DNA from: Lactifluus volemus
Lineage: Eukaryota; Basidiomycota; Agaricomycetes; Russulales; Russulaceae
Assembly (NCBI GenBank): GCA_022376515.1
Contig: WTXI01000386.1
Span: forward strand, 1 to 31,899
Length of the DNA stretch: 31,899 bases
Direction: 5' to 3'
Shown here: piece after piece, positions 20,631-31,899 of the stretch
How positions within the stretch are numbered: the first letter of the stretch is position 1
How the letters are laid out: each line of letters starts with the position of its first letter
Translations under genes and position numbers: made by a program
Notes under the pieces: model-generated
What the model was told of the DNA's origin: nothing
The model's input: only the letters and a program-made list of their open reading frames with translations
Databases searched by the model: none

Positions 20631-20856
20631 TGGCACTCAGATAAGATGACAGGTAAGTTAGGGCGGAGCTTTAATTTTCTGCCAATCAACGAACTAAAAT
20701 TTGAAATTATATATTCTCAGCTCCACCGCCGCGCTGGACTTTTGAGTAAGTTCAGTTGCTACAGTGACTATTGACGAGTAGAACATTTATCCAAAATTGT
20801 CATATTTCAGGTTCTGAACGGCCGTTACCGATTCACCGCACTCCGTATGCAGACAT
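20504..20856. promoter_or_regulatory. Shared 5' region of two divergent genes
   Basis: The first exons of the minus-strand WDR7-like gene and the plus-strand coiled-coil gene appear to lie within about 50 bp of each other near 20600-20650. A very compact, possibly overlapping bidirectional promoter is inferred. No TATA box is assigned. Confidence 0.3.
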
Positions 20857-22702
20857 ATGTCGGGCGCGAAGGTCCCCGAATCCAGCTCGGCTCAGTTTGA
20901 CGCTCTCATCGAGCTATTAGCCACCGAAGATACTGGTGAAAACTCCAACTTTCACATTGTTCCAGAAGGGACGGCATCGACTGGGCTCCGAGACGGCAAT
21001 GGGAAGCTAGACTACGCCAAAATCCGATCATTATTTTTGCAGAGACAGGGTAGTGATGATGTCAATCGGGTCCCGTTTTTCTGACCCGGCATCGCATCAC
21101 GAGCCCAGCTCGGGGATAAAGTTGCCCCAAGTGAGTTATGAGTCTTACGTAGAAGAGGCGTCACTCATACCTTCTCAGATTGTGGTGGAAGAACCGACGG
21201 CCGTGATAGAAGTCCCTGTTATCCCCACGGTCCAGCCTCAACAAAGAGTTGTCGAGTCAGGCAAACTCGAAACGATTCCAACAGTTTGCTTATTCGCTTC
21301 AATGCGTTACGACCGTGGTGCCTTACAAAAAATTTCAGATTTTGAAGGACGACGACGCCCATCACCAGTCTGTCCTCTCTCCCGAGGTTGGTCTCCGCTG
21401 AGAAACTCGTTTTTCAGTTCTCATAATGGATAACTCCAGGCTTCCAAGGATTTCATAGTGCAACATCTAGAAGATGCCCTTTCCAAGGCTAATGAAGAGG
21501 TTGGGGAGCTCCGGCGCCAAGTTCTTCAGCTCGAAAGCCAGGCAACTAAACTATTCCAATTAAGTCCCCCCCAAGGGAAAGGTAAGCGCTGATATCCTTC
21601 GAATATTGAGCGCTCATCGACCCGGTGAATTAAGAGGAGCGGGACCTAGTTGGTCCCCACGCCTCCACGGCAAGGCCTGAAACTCCGAACATAGAAGAAG
21701 TAAGTGTTCTCACTCAGAGCATTTACAGTACTGCTTAGATTGAGTCAATCACGAATTAGGTGTTACCTACCGAGCCGATGGTGCCAACCTTGCCTACGGG
21801 TGTGGATGTTTCTGACGCGGAACGCGCAACTCAATTCTTAATTCAGACCGACGAATTGGTATGGCGGCGCACCCGCTATCCTAACGGTCCCCCGGCGCCG
21901 ATTTTTTCACAAGCCAATATCGACGCCATCACCCAGCGCCTTACCTTATGGGAAAGTATAGTCAGGGCACCAGCCCGGTAGTCGATCGCAGCTGTGGCCA
22001 TGTATGGATGTGCAACAAGCCATTCAGCCTGTGTAGGAACACGTGTCTGCCAGCTTCTAATTCACCTTCTTGCCGGGAGCTTGTTCCCAAAGCACCCATA
22101 CTTCAGGTCAACAGTGTTATAGGCGGCACCATACCTGTTTTTTTTTGGCTTTATTGTCTTGTCCGCCCGAATAGCCTGCTTAGATCCCGTCTTCCGGCCC
22201 TCCTCGTTCCCTGAGTCTACTTGCCTCAGATTGGTAGGTACGCTGCAGTGCCCGTACTATTGTAAGCCAATACTGATTGTGGCTATGCTCCATTTCATTT
22301 TCCAATCACAGACTATTCAGATCCTCGAATGTATATATATATGGTGTCAAGTGCGAGGTAGTTTACTGTAGCCCCCACCACGGCATTCCTCCGTTATTGT
22401 ACCTCCTAGACGAGACAGTGGCACCTTCCTCCTTATGGACACTCTCACGATCCTTCAACGTCAGAACCCAGATGTCCCCCAGGGGTTCCATCATCTCAGC
22501 GACCTTGCGTTCGATGAGGACTGCGAGCTCTTCTTGCACCTAGGTAGGTGTAAATCTCTGAGTCTCGTGAACTGTGAGAAATCTTCTCTAGGTCTTCTGG
22601 GCTTCCTTGCGGCAGTTATCTGGTTCATGAACACCAGGTGGCGTTGGCAGGAGATTTCAGGATGCTTGGCGATCCGCTGTCAGTGGTGGTCGAAGGTGGG
22701 TA
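20646..22702 (+). CDS. Unidentified multi-exon protein with a coiled coil
   Basis: I do not recognise this gene. A possible start is ATGACAG|GTAAGT at 20646, followed by tiny exons (20721-20745, from 20811). Clear coding begins by 20857 (SGAKVPESSSAQFDALIELL, GNGKLDYAKIRSLFLQRQ). Next come an acidic proline/valine-rich exon (21110-21290), then a heptad-like helix at 21445-21560 (VQHLEDALSKANEEVGELRR, QVLQLESQATKLFQL). A further exon (21763-21981) has ERATQFLIQTDELVWRRTRY and IDAITQRLTLWESIV. Exons to about 22702 are likely (GFHHLSDLAFDEDCELFLHL, an intron at 22545-22591, then VALAGDFRMLGDPLSVVVEG before TAA), but they may be a separate gene. Exon phases do not all agree, so the model is tentative. 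It is divergent from the WDR7-like gene. Confidence 0.45.
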
Positions 22703-23246
22703 AATGCTCCGCTGTCTTGCGGGACCTACCCATCTCACCCGAGGGCGCTCAAGGTCTTTTACCCAACTATTCTTAATACGCATTAGTTCCCCTTCAATTT
22801 GTATTACCGTATATATGTGACTATGTTACGCCTATGATCCATTTGGCTCGCCCTCCTTTCTCGCTGTCTCCAGTTAAAATGTCCGGTGATGACTAATTAC
22901 CCGATCCTTCCGTTTTTGCGCCCTGCTTATGTCAACCCCGGACTCCGGTCGCCTCGTACGCTTAGCTCTCTTCGGTTCCTCGCTGTACAGTATGGCAACC
23001 ACTCACCGCATTATCCTATGCTCAGCCACACGCCACCTCCGCAGCTGCTTTACGTTACATATTTACATCCCAGCAATTTGTTGATTCCAGTACATGGTAC
23101 TGGAACAGCATTGACGACGGCTCATCCCAAATTCGAGATGGCTGGGTGACCCAGCAGTTGTGGCTTTGGGTTTATATGAGAGAAGACACCATATAATGAG
23201 AGGGCGTTAATGGATCCCCAGAGTCAGTCCCTCACTATATGATACG
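22703..23246. other. Gap with no supported gene
   Basis: Short frames only. It ends with AT-rich ACTATATGATACGATG just before the next start codon. Confidence 0.3.
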
Positions 23247-23807
23247 ATGTCGGTGCTGCCGCCTGGTCCCCACCCACCCCTGCCTCCACCTCCACCTCCA
23301 CCTTCATCTCTGCTTGACAAGCCCCCACCTTTCCCTTCACATCCGCCCGGCAAGCCAGGGCTATGCGGGCTCACATCAGATCAGTGGCACATAGTACTAA
23401 TCCTTCTCCTGATATGTAAGTGCGGATCCAAAATTTCTGACCCGGGTCGCCGGTAGTATGTTTATTTCCAGTATCCCGTCTCTCCACGCAGTGCTATTTG
23501 CCTTTCTCGTCGGATTCGTCGTCGCGAGTGTTCAATCGGAGAGGATATCTCAACTGTGGCTCCGGGTACAGGGTCAAGCTGAAGTGACTAGAATGGGTGC
23601 GTTCTCTTGTTCCATGTCCTATTCAGCGCGTGCCAACCCCGTGTTTGCGCAGCGTTGCACGAACAGTTATTCAAGCGCTTGCTTTCGGAGAACGACATCC
23701 GCAACCCGCTCATCACGCCAGGCTCCAGCATTGACCAGCGAAATCACCCCATCGTCAATTTTATACTCTCCGCACTCTTCTCCTCACTACGCGGCCAAGG
23801 CCGCTGA
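23247..23807 (+). CDS. Small proline-rich two-helix membrane protein, three exons
   Basis: Start ATG at 23247. Exon 1 encodes a proline-rich head (PLPPPPPPPSS) and a first hydrophobic segment (QWHIVLILLLI). A GTAAGT...TTCCAG intron (23416-23471) follows. Exon 2 gives the second hydrophobic segment SLHAVLFAFLVGFVVASVQS and RISQLWLRVQGQAEVTRM. A second intron (23596-about 23650, GTGCGT...TTGCGCAG) joins in phase to ALHEQLFKRLLSENDIRNPL and an end of FILSALFSSLRGQGR with stop at 23805-23807. The join after exon 1 is one base out of phase, so a base may be missing. About 150 residues in total, with no family known to me. A tail facing the cytosol after two membrane helices is inferred. Confidence 0.5.
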
Positions 23808-25653
23808 ACCCTAGATTTTCTTCCCCCCTCCCCTCCCCAAATCTTTTCCTGCAAAATATTTTGGACCTTACAATTTGATATTACGTCTTAAGCATGTACT
23901 TCATACTAGAGACCACGCTTCCTTTGACCATCGTGTATTCTCTGTCCCCTTTAGAATCAATGATCGCGCTAGCATTAACAGCGCATGTATTGACTGCTAG
24001 CGGCACAGCTATTGTCAAATCATTCACGTTTCCACGCACTGCCGCGACAGACGCCCGGACCTTATTGCAATGCTATCACGGCCACCCTCCGACTTCCACG
24101 GGGAACCCTTTCTAACTTATACAAAAAGAACCGCCAGCTTTCTCGGCGCAAAGTGCGTAAACAAATTGTAAACAACACTTTTTCCTAATGTCTCTGTGCG
24201 TTTGGCGCAACAGTTTTGCTGGTTTGCTTCCTCCGGCGATCAGACGATCAGGGCGCAACCTCGCAATCCCAGCCATTCAGAGATCTAAAACGATTTTCCC
24301 TGGGACATTTGTGACGGCTGCTCCACTTATATTGCACACAGTGTGCGTACCATGCAGGATTCCACATTCCGCTCTCAAGCGCTCGCACGTGACCAAGAAT
24401 TGCAAATACTCGTCTGCTTTCTATATCCGAAGAGACATGTAACCTCCACTTTGACTGCGGGCTGAAATGCCTCGGAATGGATATGCTGTCATCATATACA
24501 TCGATTCGTCATGGTTGATGTTGATCGCGGACACATACCGTGGGTCAATTGTATTGCCGCGGCGTTAAGGTGCGTGTGTACGCATGTGAATATCAGTTTA
24601 TGGCCCACGTTCGACGACGATCGCACTTCCACAATAAGTGGCGCGTACTAGTGGCACACACTTGGACCCTATCCGCTAACATTACTGTACCCCCAACCAG
24701 GTATGAGAGAAAAATGTCGGGTCTCGGAGCCAAAGAATTGGTCAAAGGGGATCGATAAGGTCACATCACACCACATCTTGTCGTGTCCACAGGAGGACAA
24801 CGTTGAGCCTCATCTGTCGATGCATCTGCCAGCATACTACATACTGTACTCGGAAACTTGGAAAAGCCGCACCACTACCACTACCGCCACCATATTCGCC
24901 AGTTAGGATCCTTTTTGGTCTAGATTCTTCTCTATGCCTACTGCATCACCGTTATGTTTGATCGACAAACTCAAGTTGCAAGTCCCCTTCGTGATCCGGC
25001 TGTCTCTGTAGATCGGGCGCTCGGATTGCAATGTGTAGAATCATCGCTTGCGCGTGCATACCCTAACTCAATCGGTCACATCCATACTGTCGGGGTAGAA
25101 GAGGTTCAGAGAACCCTCATATGTTCGAGTATTGCACCCATCGCTATTTACTAGTCCTTGATAATTGACTTTCGAGTGACAATGCGTCCTCAGCACGGCA
25201 AAATCTAATCCGTGAGACACCTGCCCGTGATGACCGCTTCCGCTGACCTCGTCGCCTGCTCATTTTCATCGGTCCATTGTCGTTGCTTGTTCGTATATAT
25301 GAAATAACATTCACCACCATCTCAGGCTCCTGCTGCCCAACGTTTGAAGTCTCATATCGTATCCGGTTTCCAGCACCCCTCGGCTTTGTGTCCGTAACAT
25401 AGTGGAATTGATAACTGACATACAGTAAATTCCGTTTTGTCCAACGCTTAACCCCTTCCACAACTTTCAGAAGAACAGGACAGGGCTAGACGGTCTAGAA
25501 CGATGGTGTAATGGGAGGAAGCTTACCGAGACTGTCAGGTGACCGATAGGGTTAGGGTTATCCTGCCGGGGCAGACGGTGTTGCCTCTTCCTTTTTGCCT
25601 ATAATTCAATCTGCGAAGGCGAAAGACATTTCAATAGCTAAGAACACTCCTCG
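23808..25653. other. Gene-poor stretch before the NLR gene
   Basis: About 1.8 kb holds only short, unrelated frames on either strand, including a minus-strand 105-codon one at 25144-25461 with no conserved pattern. A telomere-like AGGGTTAGGGTTA is at 25548-25560, about 95 nt before the NLR start codon. The bases just before the ATG (CATTTCAATAGCTAAGAACA) match the flank of the relic at 12410. Confidence 0.4.
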
Positions 25654-28600
25654 ATGATCCCAGATCCGTATGTCGGTGTCTCTCACACTTATGTCTTCAC
25701 TACTAACTATTACCTTAGCCAAGGTTCTCAAAGCCCCGGACTCCGAGTAGGGACTATCAGTCGCGATCAAGTCAGCGAAACACAACTAAGCTCGCTTCCT
25801 CTTCAGGTGACTGGTACGTATCCTTATAATTCCGCTTTGATGGTTACTAAATTTTTCTGGTTAGTCCTCAAGGCGCACAATCTTCCCCGTCTCAAGAGTC
25901 TCCTTGGCAAAGACAAGCGATTTTATGTTACCGTGACCTACAGGGAGAGAATATGGAAGACACGACCCGTGCGGAGCGCGACTCAACGGGTGGAATGGAA
26001 CGAGAAAGTTGACACATTGTGAGAAATATAGTGTTTTTGTCTCCACATGCAACTGATTCTTCTGCAGCGCTGTACAATCATCCTCCTATATCATCATATC
26101 TCTTTATGCGAAAAGGCATATGGGGGTGGACATCCTTATTGGAAAGCAGGAGATTACCTGTGATCCCAAGAAGGTTCGTCTATTTCTTGGAATGCCCGTA
26201 ATGTTCTTACTGAACGTCCTGCACGAAGAACTTGTTATTATTCTCGGCAAAGCTGGAGGAGAAGCTGGACATAATACACCGGAGCCGGTCACAGTATTCC
26301 TAAGGATTGTTACTGAAGGTGCTGCGCGTCCCAATCTCCTTCTCAAGTACTGAATTGCCTACTCAACAGAGACGTCACGTGATAAGATCGGTCGTGCTCA
26401 GAAAGCTGTCGACAACATCGATACGATGAAAACGTGGAAAAATGCTGTGAATGCCGTCAAGTGGGTGATGGATACTGTCAGCTCAATCGCAGAAGTAAAC
26501 ACAGTATCGTTTTTGTGAATTCGTCCTGATCTAACTTGTGATGTTCAGCTGAACCCCTATGCAAAACTAGCATGGAGCATGCTCTCAAAGATCCCCGAGG
26601 TGCGTCTCCTTGTTCTGTCTCAGGACATGACTCATTCCACTCCTTGTTCACCTTGCCTGCGCCAGGCATTGCTACGGCAAGTTCAGCGTGACGATAACAT
26701 CGAAACACTACTTGAGACAATACTCGATGCGTTCGAATTTGCGGAAGATGCCGACGCGTTAAGAGACATCAGGCCAGAGTCTAGGCAAGCGAAAATTCTA
26801 GAGGACATGCTGAAATGCGTGTCGGAGTGCGCCGAGTTTATCAGTTCGTATGCGGAAGACGTCAAAGTTGGTATGTCATCTCGGTCTCTCGGTCTCATCG
26901 GTCATTATTAACATGCGATTAACAGGAAAACGGGTTTTGAAGAATATGTCGGCCCTGTTGACGAGAAAATCGAACAGCACCGCTCCAACCTCGTCTTACT
27001 GCGAGAACGTTTCCTTGCCCGTGCTGTTGTCATCACCGAGGTTACTGTGGTAGAAGCCGGTGCGTAATTATGAGTGTAACACGATCGCTGGACGATCGAT
27101 CTCATAAAGGACACAGAACTCAATGCAATAATCAGAGAATTGCCTCATAAGGGAGGCTGGCGATTCGGAGATGAGAAGCGCTGTCTTCCAGGCACACGCG
27201 AAGATTTCCTGGACCATATTGTCAAGTGGATCCAGAATCCGAAATCTAAACGTGGCCTCGTTCTCTTCGGGCAGGCTGGCACGGGAAAGTCTTCAATTGC
27301 ACATGAGGTTGCACGTCGGTTCGATGACATCTGTCTCGCCTCGTACTTCACCTTTTTGCGGAGCGAGCAGTCCAAGCACGACGCTTACCAGCTCTTCACG
27401 ACGATTGCCCGCGATCTCTCCGATCGCAATCTTGCGTTCAAACACGCCCTCGGGAGAGTCATCAAGGATAAATCTTCTCTCCGTAATGCCCGAGATTATC
27501 GCACACTTTTCGAATCCTTCCTCATTGAACCGCTGAAGAACGGTTCGCCCCCTTTTCCGGCTCTTATTGTCATCGACGCGTTGGATGAGAGTGGAGATGC
27601 AACTGGCAAAATCGGATTACACACCTTTCTCGCCAAACATATTGCCGACCTCCCATCAGCGTTCCGTGTACTTATCACCTCACGGCTGGAAGATGGCATT
27701 GAACCGGCATTCGCAGAAGCATCATCTGTCGACATACTCTACATGGATGACACTCAACTGGCGGCCAAGACGGAGCAAGATATTCTGTTGTATCTTCAGA
27801 AGGAACTCCCTCGGGACATGTTCAACCAACATGGTGCTGAGCTAGCAAAGGCAGCAGAGGGCTTGTTCCAGTGGGCAGCCGCTGCATCTGGGTTCATAGA
27901 CAGCCCTCCTGCTAGTCTTGGCTTCAGCAAGAAAAAGTGTGTACAGCGCCTGCTAGGACACTCTCAAGATCGCAGTGGACAAGATCCGTTGGACAAATTA
28001 TACAAGGAAATTCTCGAAGGGTACTTCTTACCTCAAGAAGCGCAGATTCTATTTTCGTTCCGTTATGGGACAGATTCTTGCTGCAATCGAACCGCTCTCC
28101 ATACATTCCTTAATCGCCTTGCGTCGACATTCCGCAATTGACGACGCCGAAGATTCCGATCCTGTTTTTGAAATGCTCCGTCACCTCGGCTCATTGCTGA
28201 GTAATGTGACTTCATCCGACCATACGCGCCCCATCATTCCTCTCCATACATCATTCCGTGACTTTCTGACGAGCAAGAAGAGTGTCATGTTTTATGTGGA
28301 CCTTGACGATTCCCATCGTCAGTTGGCACATTCCTGCCTTGGTTTGATGCTCGACAAGCTGAAGTTTAACATTTGCGAACTCGAGTCATCATACCTTGCG
28401 AACAGTGATGTCCTAGACATCAACTCTCGAATTTCCAAAAACATCCCTCCTGCTCTATCGTATGCATGCGTTTTATGGAACGGCCATTTAGAACATGTTT
28501 CTTTTGAGCAAGACCTCTTCGCGAAAGTTCGATCCCTGTTCGAGACGAAGTTTCTGTTTTGGCTAGAAGTGCTTAGCATCAAGAGCAAAGTGAGCGTTGC

Positions 28601-31054
28601 TTTACCAGCATTATCGACTGTGAACACATGGTTGCTGTCTGGCCAGTGGAAGGTATGTACATCTTATAATTGAATATGACATGTCGCAATGATTCCATAA
28701 AATTTCAACAGACTTCTCAAGCTGTGGAGAATTTGTTGGCGATTGTGGATGATGCGTCCTCGTTTGTGCGGTTTGGGATGGCCATTGCAAGGAGCGCTCC
28801 GCATATCTACATATCTGCACTACCATTTGGCCATCCTCTTCCCACATCGTCAAGCACTACCGTCCTCTATTCCCTCGTGCGTTGTGCTTGGGACGCGGGC
28901 AGTTGTCTCATTGGCCAGGTTTGGAAATGACGATTCATGGACATGAAGCAATCGACTCTGTTGCATTCTCACCAGACGGACACACCATTGCCTCAGGCTC
29001 GCGGGATTGCATGATTCGAGTGTGGGATGCCACAACTGGGGAGGTTGTAGCAGGCCCATTTATTGGACACACTGACTGTATCGCCTCGGTTGTATTCTCT
29101 CCTGACGGGCAGCACATCGCCTCGGGCTCGAGGGATGGTACGATCCGGGTGTGGGATGCTGCAATAGGCGAGATCTTCGCAGGCCCGTTTACTAGTCACG
29201 CCGGCGAGGTCTATTCTGTGGCATACTCGCCGGACGGGGAGCGCATCGCATCGGCCTTGATCGATGGCACCATTTGCGTATGGGATGTTTCAAAAGGAAC
29301 CGTCGTGGCAAGTCCGTTTACTGGACACACAGCATGGGCCAGTTGTGTTGCATTCTCGCCGGACGGGAAGCGCATCGTCTCAGCCTCAGGAGATTGCACA
29401 ATTCGGGTGTGGGATGCCACCACAGGAGAGGTTGTAGCGGGACCGTTCACTAGACACACCGATTGCGTCCACGTGGTAGCTTTCTCACCAAACGGGGAGC
29501 TCATCGCCTCGGCTTCGACGGATTTCATGATCCACGTGTGGGATGCCGCAACAGGAGAAGTCATAGTGGGGCCATTTATTGGACACACCGATGAGGTCTA
29601 CTCTGTTGCATTTTCCCCAGATGGGCAGCTCATTGCCTCGGCCTCATTCGATTATACCATTCGGGTGTGGGATTCTGCAACGGGAGACGTTGTAGCAGGC
29701 CCGTTTATTGGACACACCGATCGGGTCCTTTCTATTGCATTCTCCCTGACGGGAAACGCATCACGTCAGGCTCGTTCGACCATACGATTCGTGTGTGGGG
29801 CACCGCAGCGGATGTGGCAGTGGACCCATTTATTGGCCACATCAATGGGGTCCGTGCTGTTGCATTCTCACCAGATGGCCAGCGCATTGCCTCAGCTTCG
29901 TACGACCAAACAATTTACCTGCGGGATGCCACAACAGGACAGGTTGCAGCGGGCCCATTTACTGGACACAGCAATCGCATTTATTCTGTTGCATTCTCTT
30001 CAGATGGGCAGCGCATTGCTTCGGCATCCGATGATTGCACAATTCGAGTATGGGATGCCGCAACAGGAAATATAGCCGCAGGCCCGTTTACTGGACACAG
30101 CGGTGCAGTCTCGTCTGTCTCATTCTCGCCAGACGGGCGGCATATTGTTTCGGCGTCAGCTGATTGCACCATTCGCATGTGGGACGCCACAACAGGAGCG
30201 GTCGTTGTGGACCCGTTTACTGGACACACTGAATGCGTCAGTTGTGCTGTATTCTCGCCGGACGGGAAGCGCATCGCCTCGGCCTCTCAAGACCACACGG
30301 TTCGTGCGTGGGACGCTGTGACAGGAGAGGCCATAGCAGACCCGTTTATTGGACACACTCAGCTGGTCATATCTGTTGCATTTTCTCCAGATGGGAGGCA
30401 CATCGCTTCGGCCTCGGGAGATTGCACGATTCGGATATGGGATGCCGCAACAGGAGAGGCCATACTTGCCCATTCATTGGACATAAAGGTTGGATCACAT
30501 CTGTTGCGTTCTCGCCTGACGGACATCGTGTCGCCTCGGCCTCATTCGATCGCACGGTTCGCATGTGGAATTGCGCGACAGGAGAAACCATTGCACGCCC
30601 ATTTACTGGACACACGGATCGGGTAAATTGTGTTACATTCTCACCAGATGGGCGATACATTGCTTCGGCTTCGGAAGATCACACGATTCGCCTATGGGAT
30701 GTCCCGACGGGAGCGGTAGCAAGATCGTTTCCTGAATACACCAAATCGGTCGACCTTGTTGTATTCTCGCCGGACCTGCAGCACATCGCGGCCTCACAAG
30801 ATCACACGTTTAGTGCGAAGAAGGTCAGAATTGAAGATGTTGAGAGGATGGATTTTATGAACAAATTCCCAATTAAAGATGATGGGTGGATGTGTGGGGA
30901 AGAGGGTGAACTTCTGATGTGGATTCCCCAGATTCACCGACCGTATTTCCATAGGTCTTACACTGTTTGGATTGCAGGAAGATACGAAACTTGGCTTGAA
31001 CTGGAAAACTTTGTTCACGGATCAAATTGGGCTACAGTATGTCATGACATTTAG
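25654..31054 (+). CDS. NLR-type STAND protein: C2-like, NACHT, 14+ WD40 repeats
   Basis: Probable intracellular sensor of the fungal HET-E/HNWD class. Nine exons: 25654-25813, 25865-26018, 26068-26318, 26370-26494, 26549-26599, 26666-26870, 26926-27059, 27117-28652, 28712-31054; each intron is GT...AG. Exons 1-3 give a C2-like fold (VLKAHNLPRLKS, then YVTV...WNE, DILIGKQEI). Exons 4-7 form a helical linker. Exon 8 has RCLPGTREDFLD, the Walker A GQAGTGKSS (about 27269-27295) and the Walker B LIVIDALDES (about 27563-27592). Exon 9 has LCLGRGQLSHWPGLEM, then fourteen 42-residue WD40 repeats from 28939, a degenerate fifteenth, and the tail DGWMCGEEGELLMWIP. One-base frame breaks occur near 26955, 28045, 28835, 29745 and 30470, so it is either a pseudogene or an intact gene with sequence errors. 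The N-terminal effector type and any ligand are unknown. Confidence 0.85.
28939..30735 (+). repeat. Tandem 126-bp WD40 repeats, high internal conservation
   Basis: Fourteen consecutive units follow GH(T/S)..V.SVAFSPDG..IASAS.D.TIRVWDAATGE...GPF(I/T). Differences between units cluster at a few positions (after GH, after SVAFSPDG, before CTIR). Unit length is exactly 42 residues. Units 7 and 12 carry the one-base deletions. A fifteenth unit (YTKSVDLVVFSPD) lacks the WD end. Confidence 0.9.
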
Positions 31055-31899
31055 ATAGAGTCAATTGTGTATGTTACCGTTATATTCTATTGGCTCCCTC
31101 TGTCTCTATATCACTCACCAAAGAATGCTGTCAGGCCCGGGCTTTGCCTGCGCTCCGTCCCCTTTCTGCAAACCCCATGAAGAACACTCGGGCCTCTAGG
31201 GCCGCTCACCCAAACTAGACAGATTACGTAGCGCGTTCCCCATCTCAAATCCACAGAGTTTCGTTCTACGATGCGCTCCAGACCATCACGATGACATACA
31301 AGACGTTCATCCCGAGCGTGCCAGTGTGAAGTTGCTGCCAGTACAAGCCTTCAACGCATCAGAAGCCACAACAAGGCCATCTTTACCATCCTCTATTCAT
31401 CCCTCGCGTGTTCGCAGGTCAAACCTGATTTATCGTTTATTCGTAGATCGGGTCTAGGGCGAAATCGTCAACCGGGATCGATGACTTTGGCCCGGCTATT
31501 CCGCGTTCTCGCGAAGGGTTCCGACTTGGTGCAATTTTTTGAGGATATCCCTATAAGTTAGCTTCTGCCGATCATCAATACTAGACATCCCTCTGCACAG
31601 GGTTACTAATTTGGCGAAGCGAAGGCTGCAGAGGGTTGCAACGGGATTACTGGCGTGCTCGGACATTTCCTCTCACACTCGGAGAAAATGCGGCCCGGGA
31701 GACTTGTCGCCTGCGTGAACTTTTCTAATGCTCTACACCTTCCAGATGTAGCGTCATCGATCGTCGAAGGCGTTTTACCTCTGGACTTGCATGCGGTCTG
31801 TTGAAATGGGACAATTCCTGAAGAGCCAAAGCAATCGCAGCCGGGAGAAGATTGGGTTGTGTGCGCAAAACATAATCGCTGGCATCATTTAACTGGCAA
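31055..31899. other. 3' flank of the NLR gene, nothing recognised
   Basis: No frame of notable length or conserved motif occurs on either strand. Confidence 0.4.

Noticed and set aside
25144..25461. Minus-strand ORF of 105 codons
   Set aside because: No conserved pattern, splice context or neighbour support.
28935..30660. Many minus-strand ORFs opposite the WD40 array
   Set aside because: Periodic shadows of the 126-bp repeat; their similarity to each other only mirrors the sense repeats.

Overview
This window looks like nuclear DNA of a mushroom-forming basidiomycete (Agaricomycetes). Three things point there: short GT...AG introns of about 50-66 nt, a Ngaro-type tyrosine-recombinase retrotransposon next to Ty3 elements with basidiomycete-style gag proteins, and a C2-like/NACHT/WD40 NLR-type gene. 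Nothing prokaryotic is present.

Left third (1-10.9 kb): a nest of mobile elements. The oldest readable layer is a minus-strand Ty3-type element. Its gag lies at 9258-10857 and its protease start at 2030-2374. It has been split by an inverted-repeat DNA element (2375-9257) with TTAAGC-rich ends and a GC-rich core. That element was split in turn by a 5.36-kb Ngaro/DIRS-group retrotransposon (3786-9143). The Ngaro copy keeps the diagnostic split direct repeats (A1 - ORFs - B1 A2 B2), a gag with zinc fingers, RT with YMDD, RNase H and a tyrosine recombinase. At the far left a second Ty3-type element (LTR 1524-2029, gag running off the window) has inserted into the protease of the first. Its LTR and primer-binding site are complementary in the way expected for Tf1-style self-priming.

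Middle (10.9-15.3 kb): gene-poor DNA. It holds a diverged direct duplication (about 11060-11715 and 13075-13680), a minus-strand relic of the N-terminal exon of an NLR gene (12114-12427) and a U6 spliceosomal RNA gene (about 14392-14514).

Right-centre (15.3-23.8 kb): host genes. A long multi-exon minus-strand gene resembles WDR7/rabconnectin-3 beta (a V-ATPase regulator family). It is transcribed away from an unidentified plus-strand gene with a coiled coil (about 20646-22702). A small proline-rich two-helix membrane protein gene follows (23247-23807).

Right end (25.6-31.05 kb): one complete nine-exon NLR-type (STAND) gene. It has a C2-like N-terminus, a helical linker, a NACHT NTPase and 14 near-identical 42-residue WD40 repeats plus one degenerate repeat and a conserved tail. 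Such high-internal-conservation WD40 arrays mark the fast-changing recognition domains of fungal NLRs (HET-E/HNWD class).

A caution covers the whole window. Single-base reading-frame breaks occur in the transposons, in the NLR gene and in the otherwise conserved WDR7-like gene, mostly in homopolymer runs. Some of the apparent pseudogenes may therefore be sequencing or assembly artefacts.
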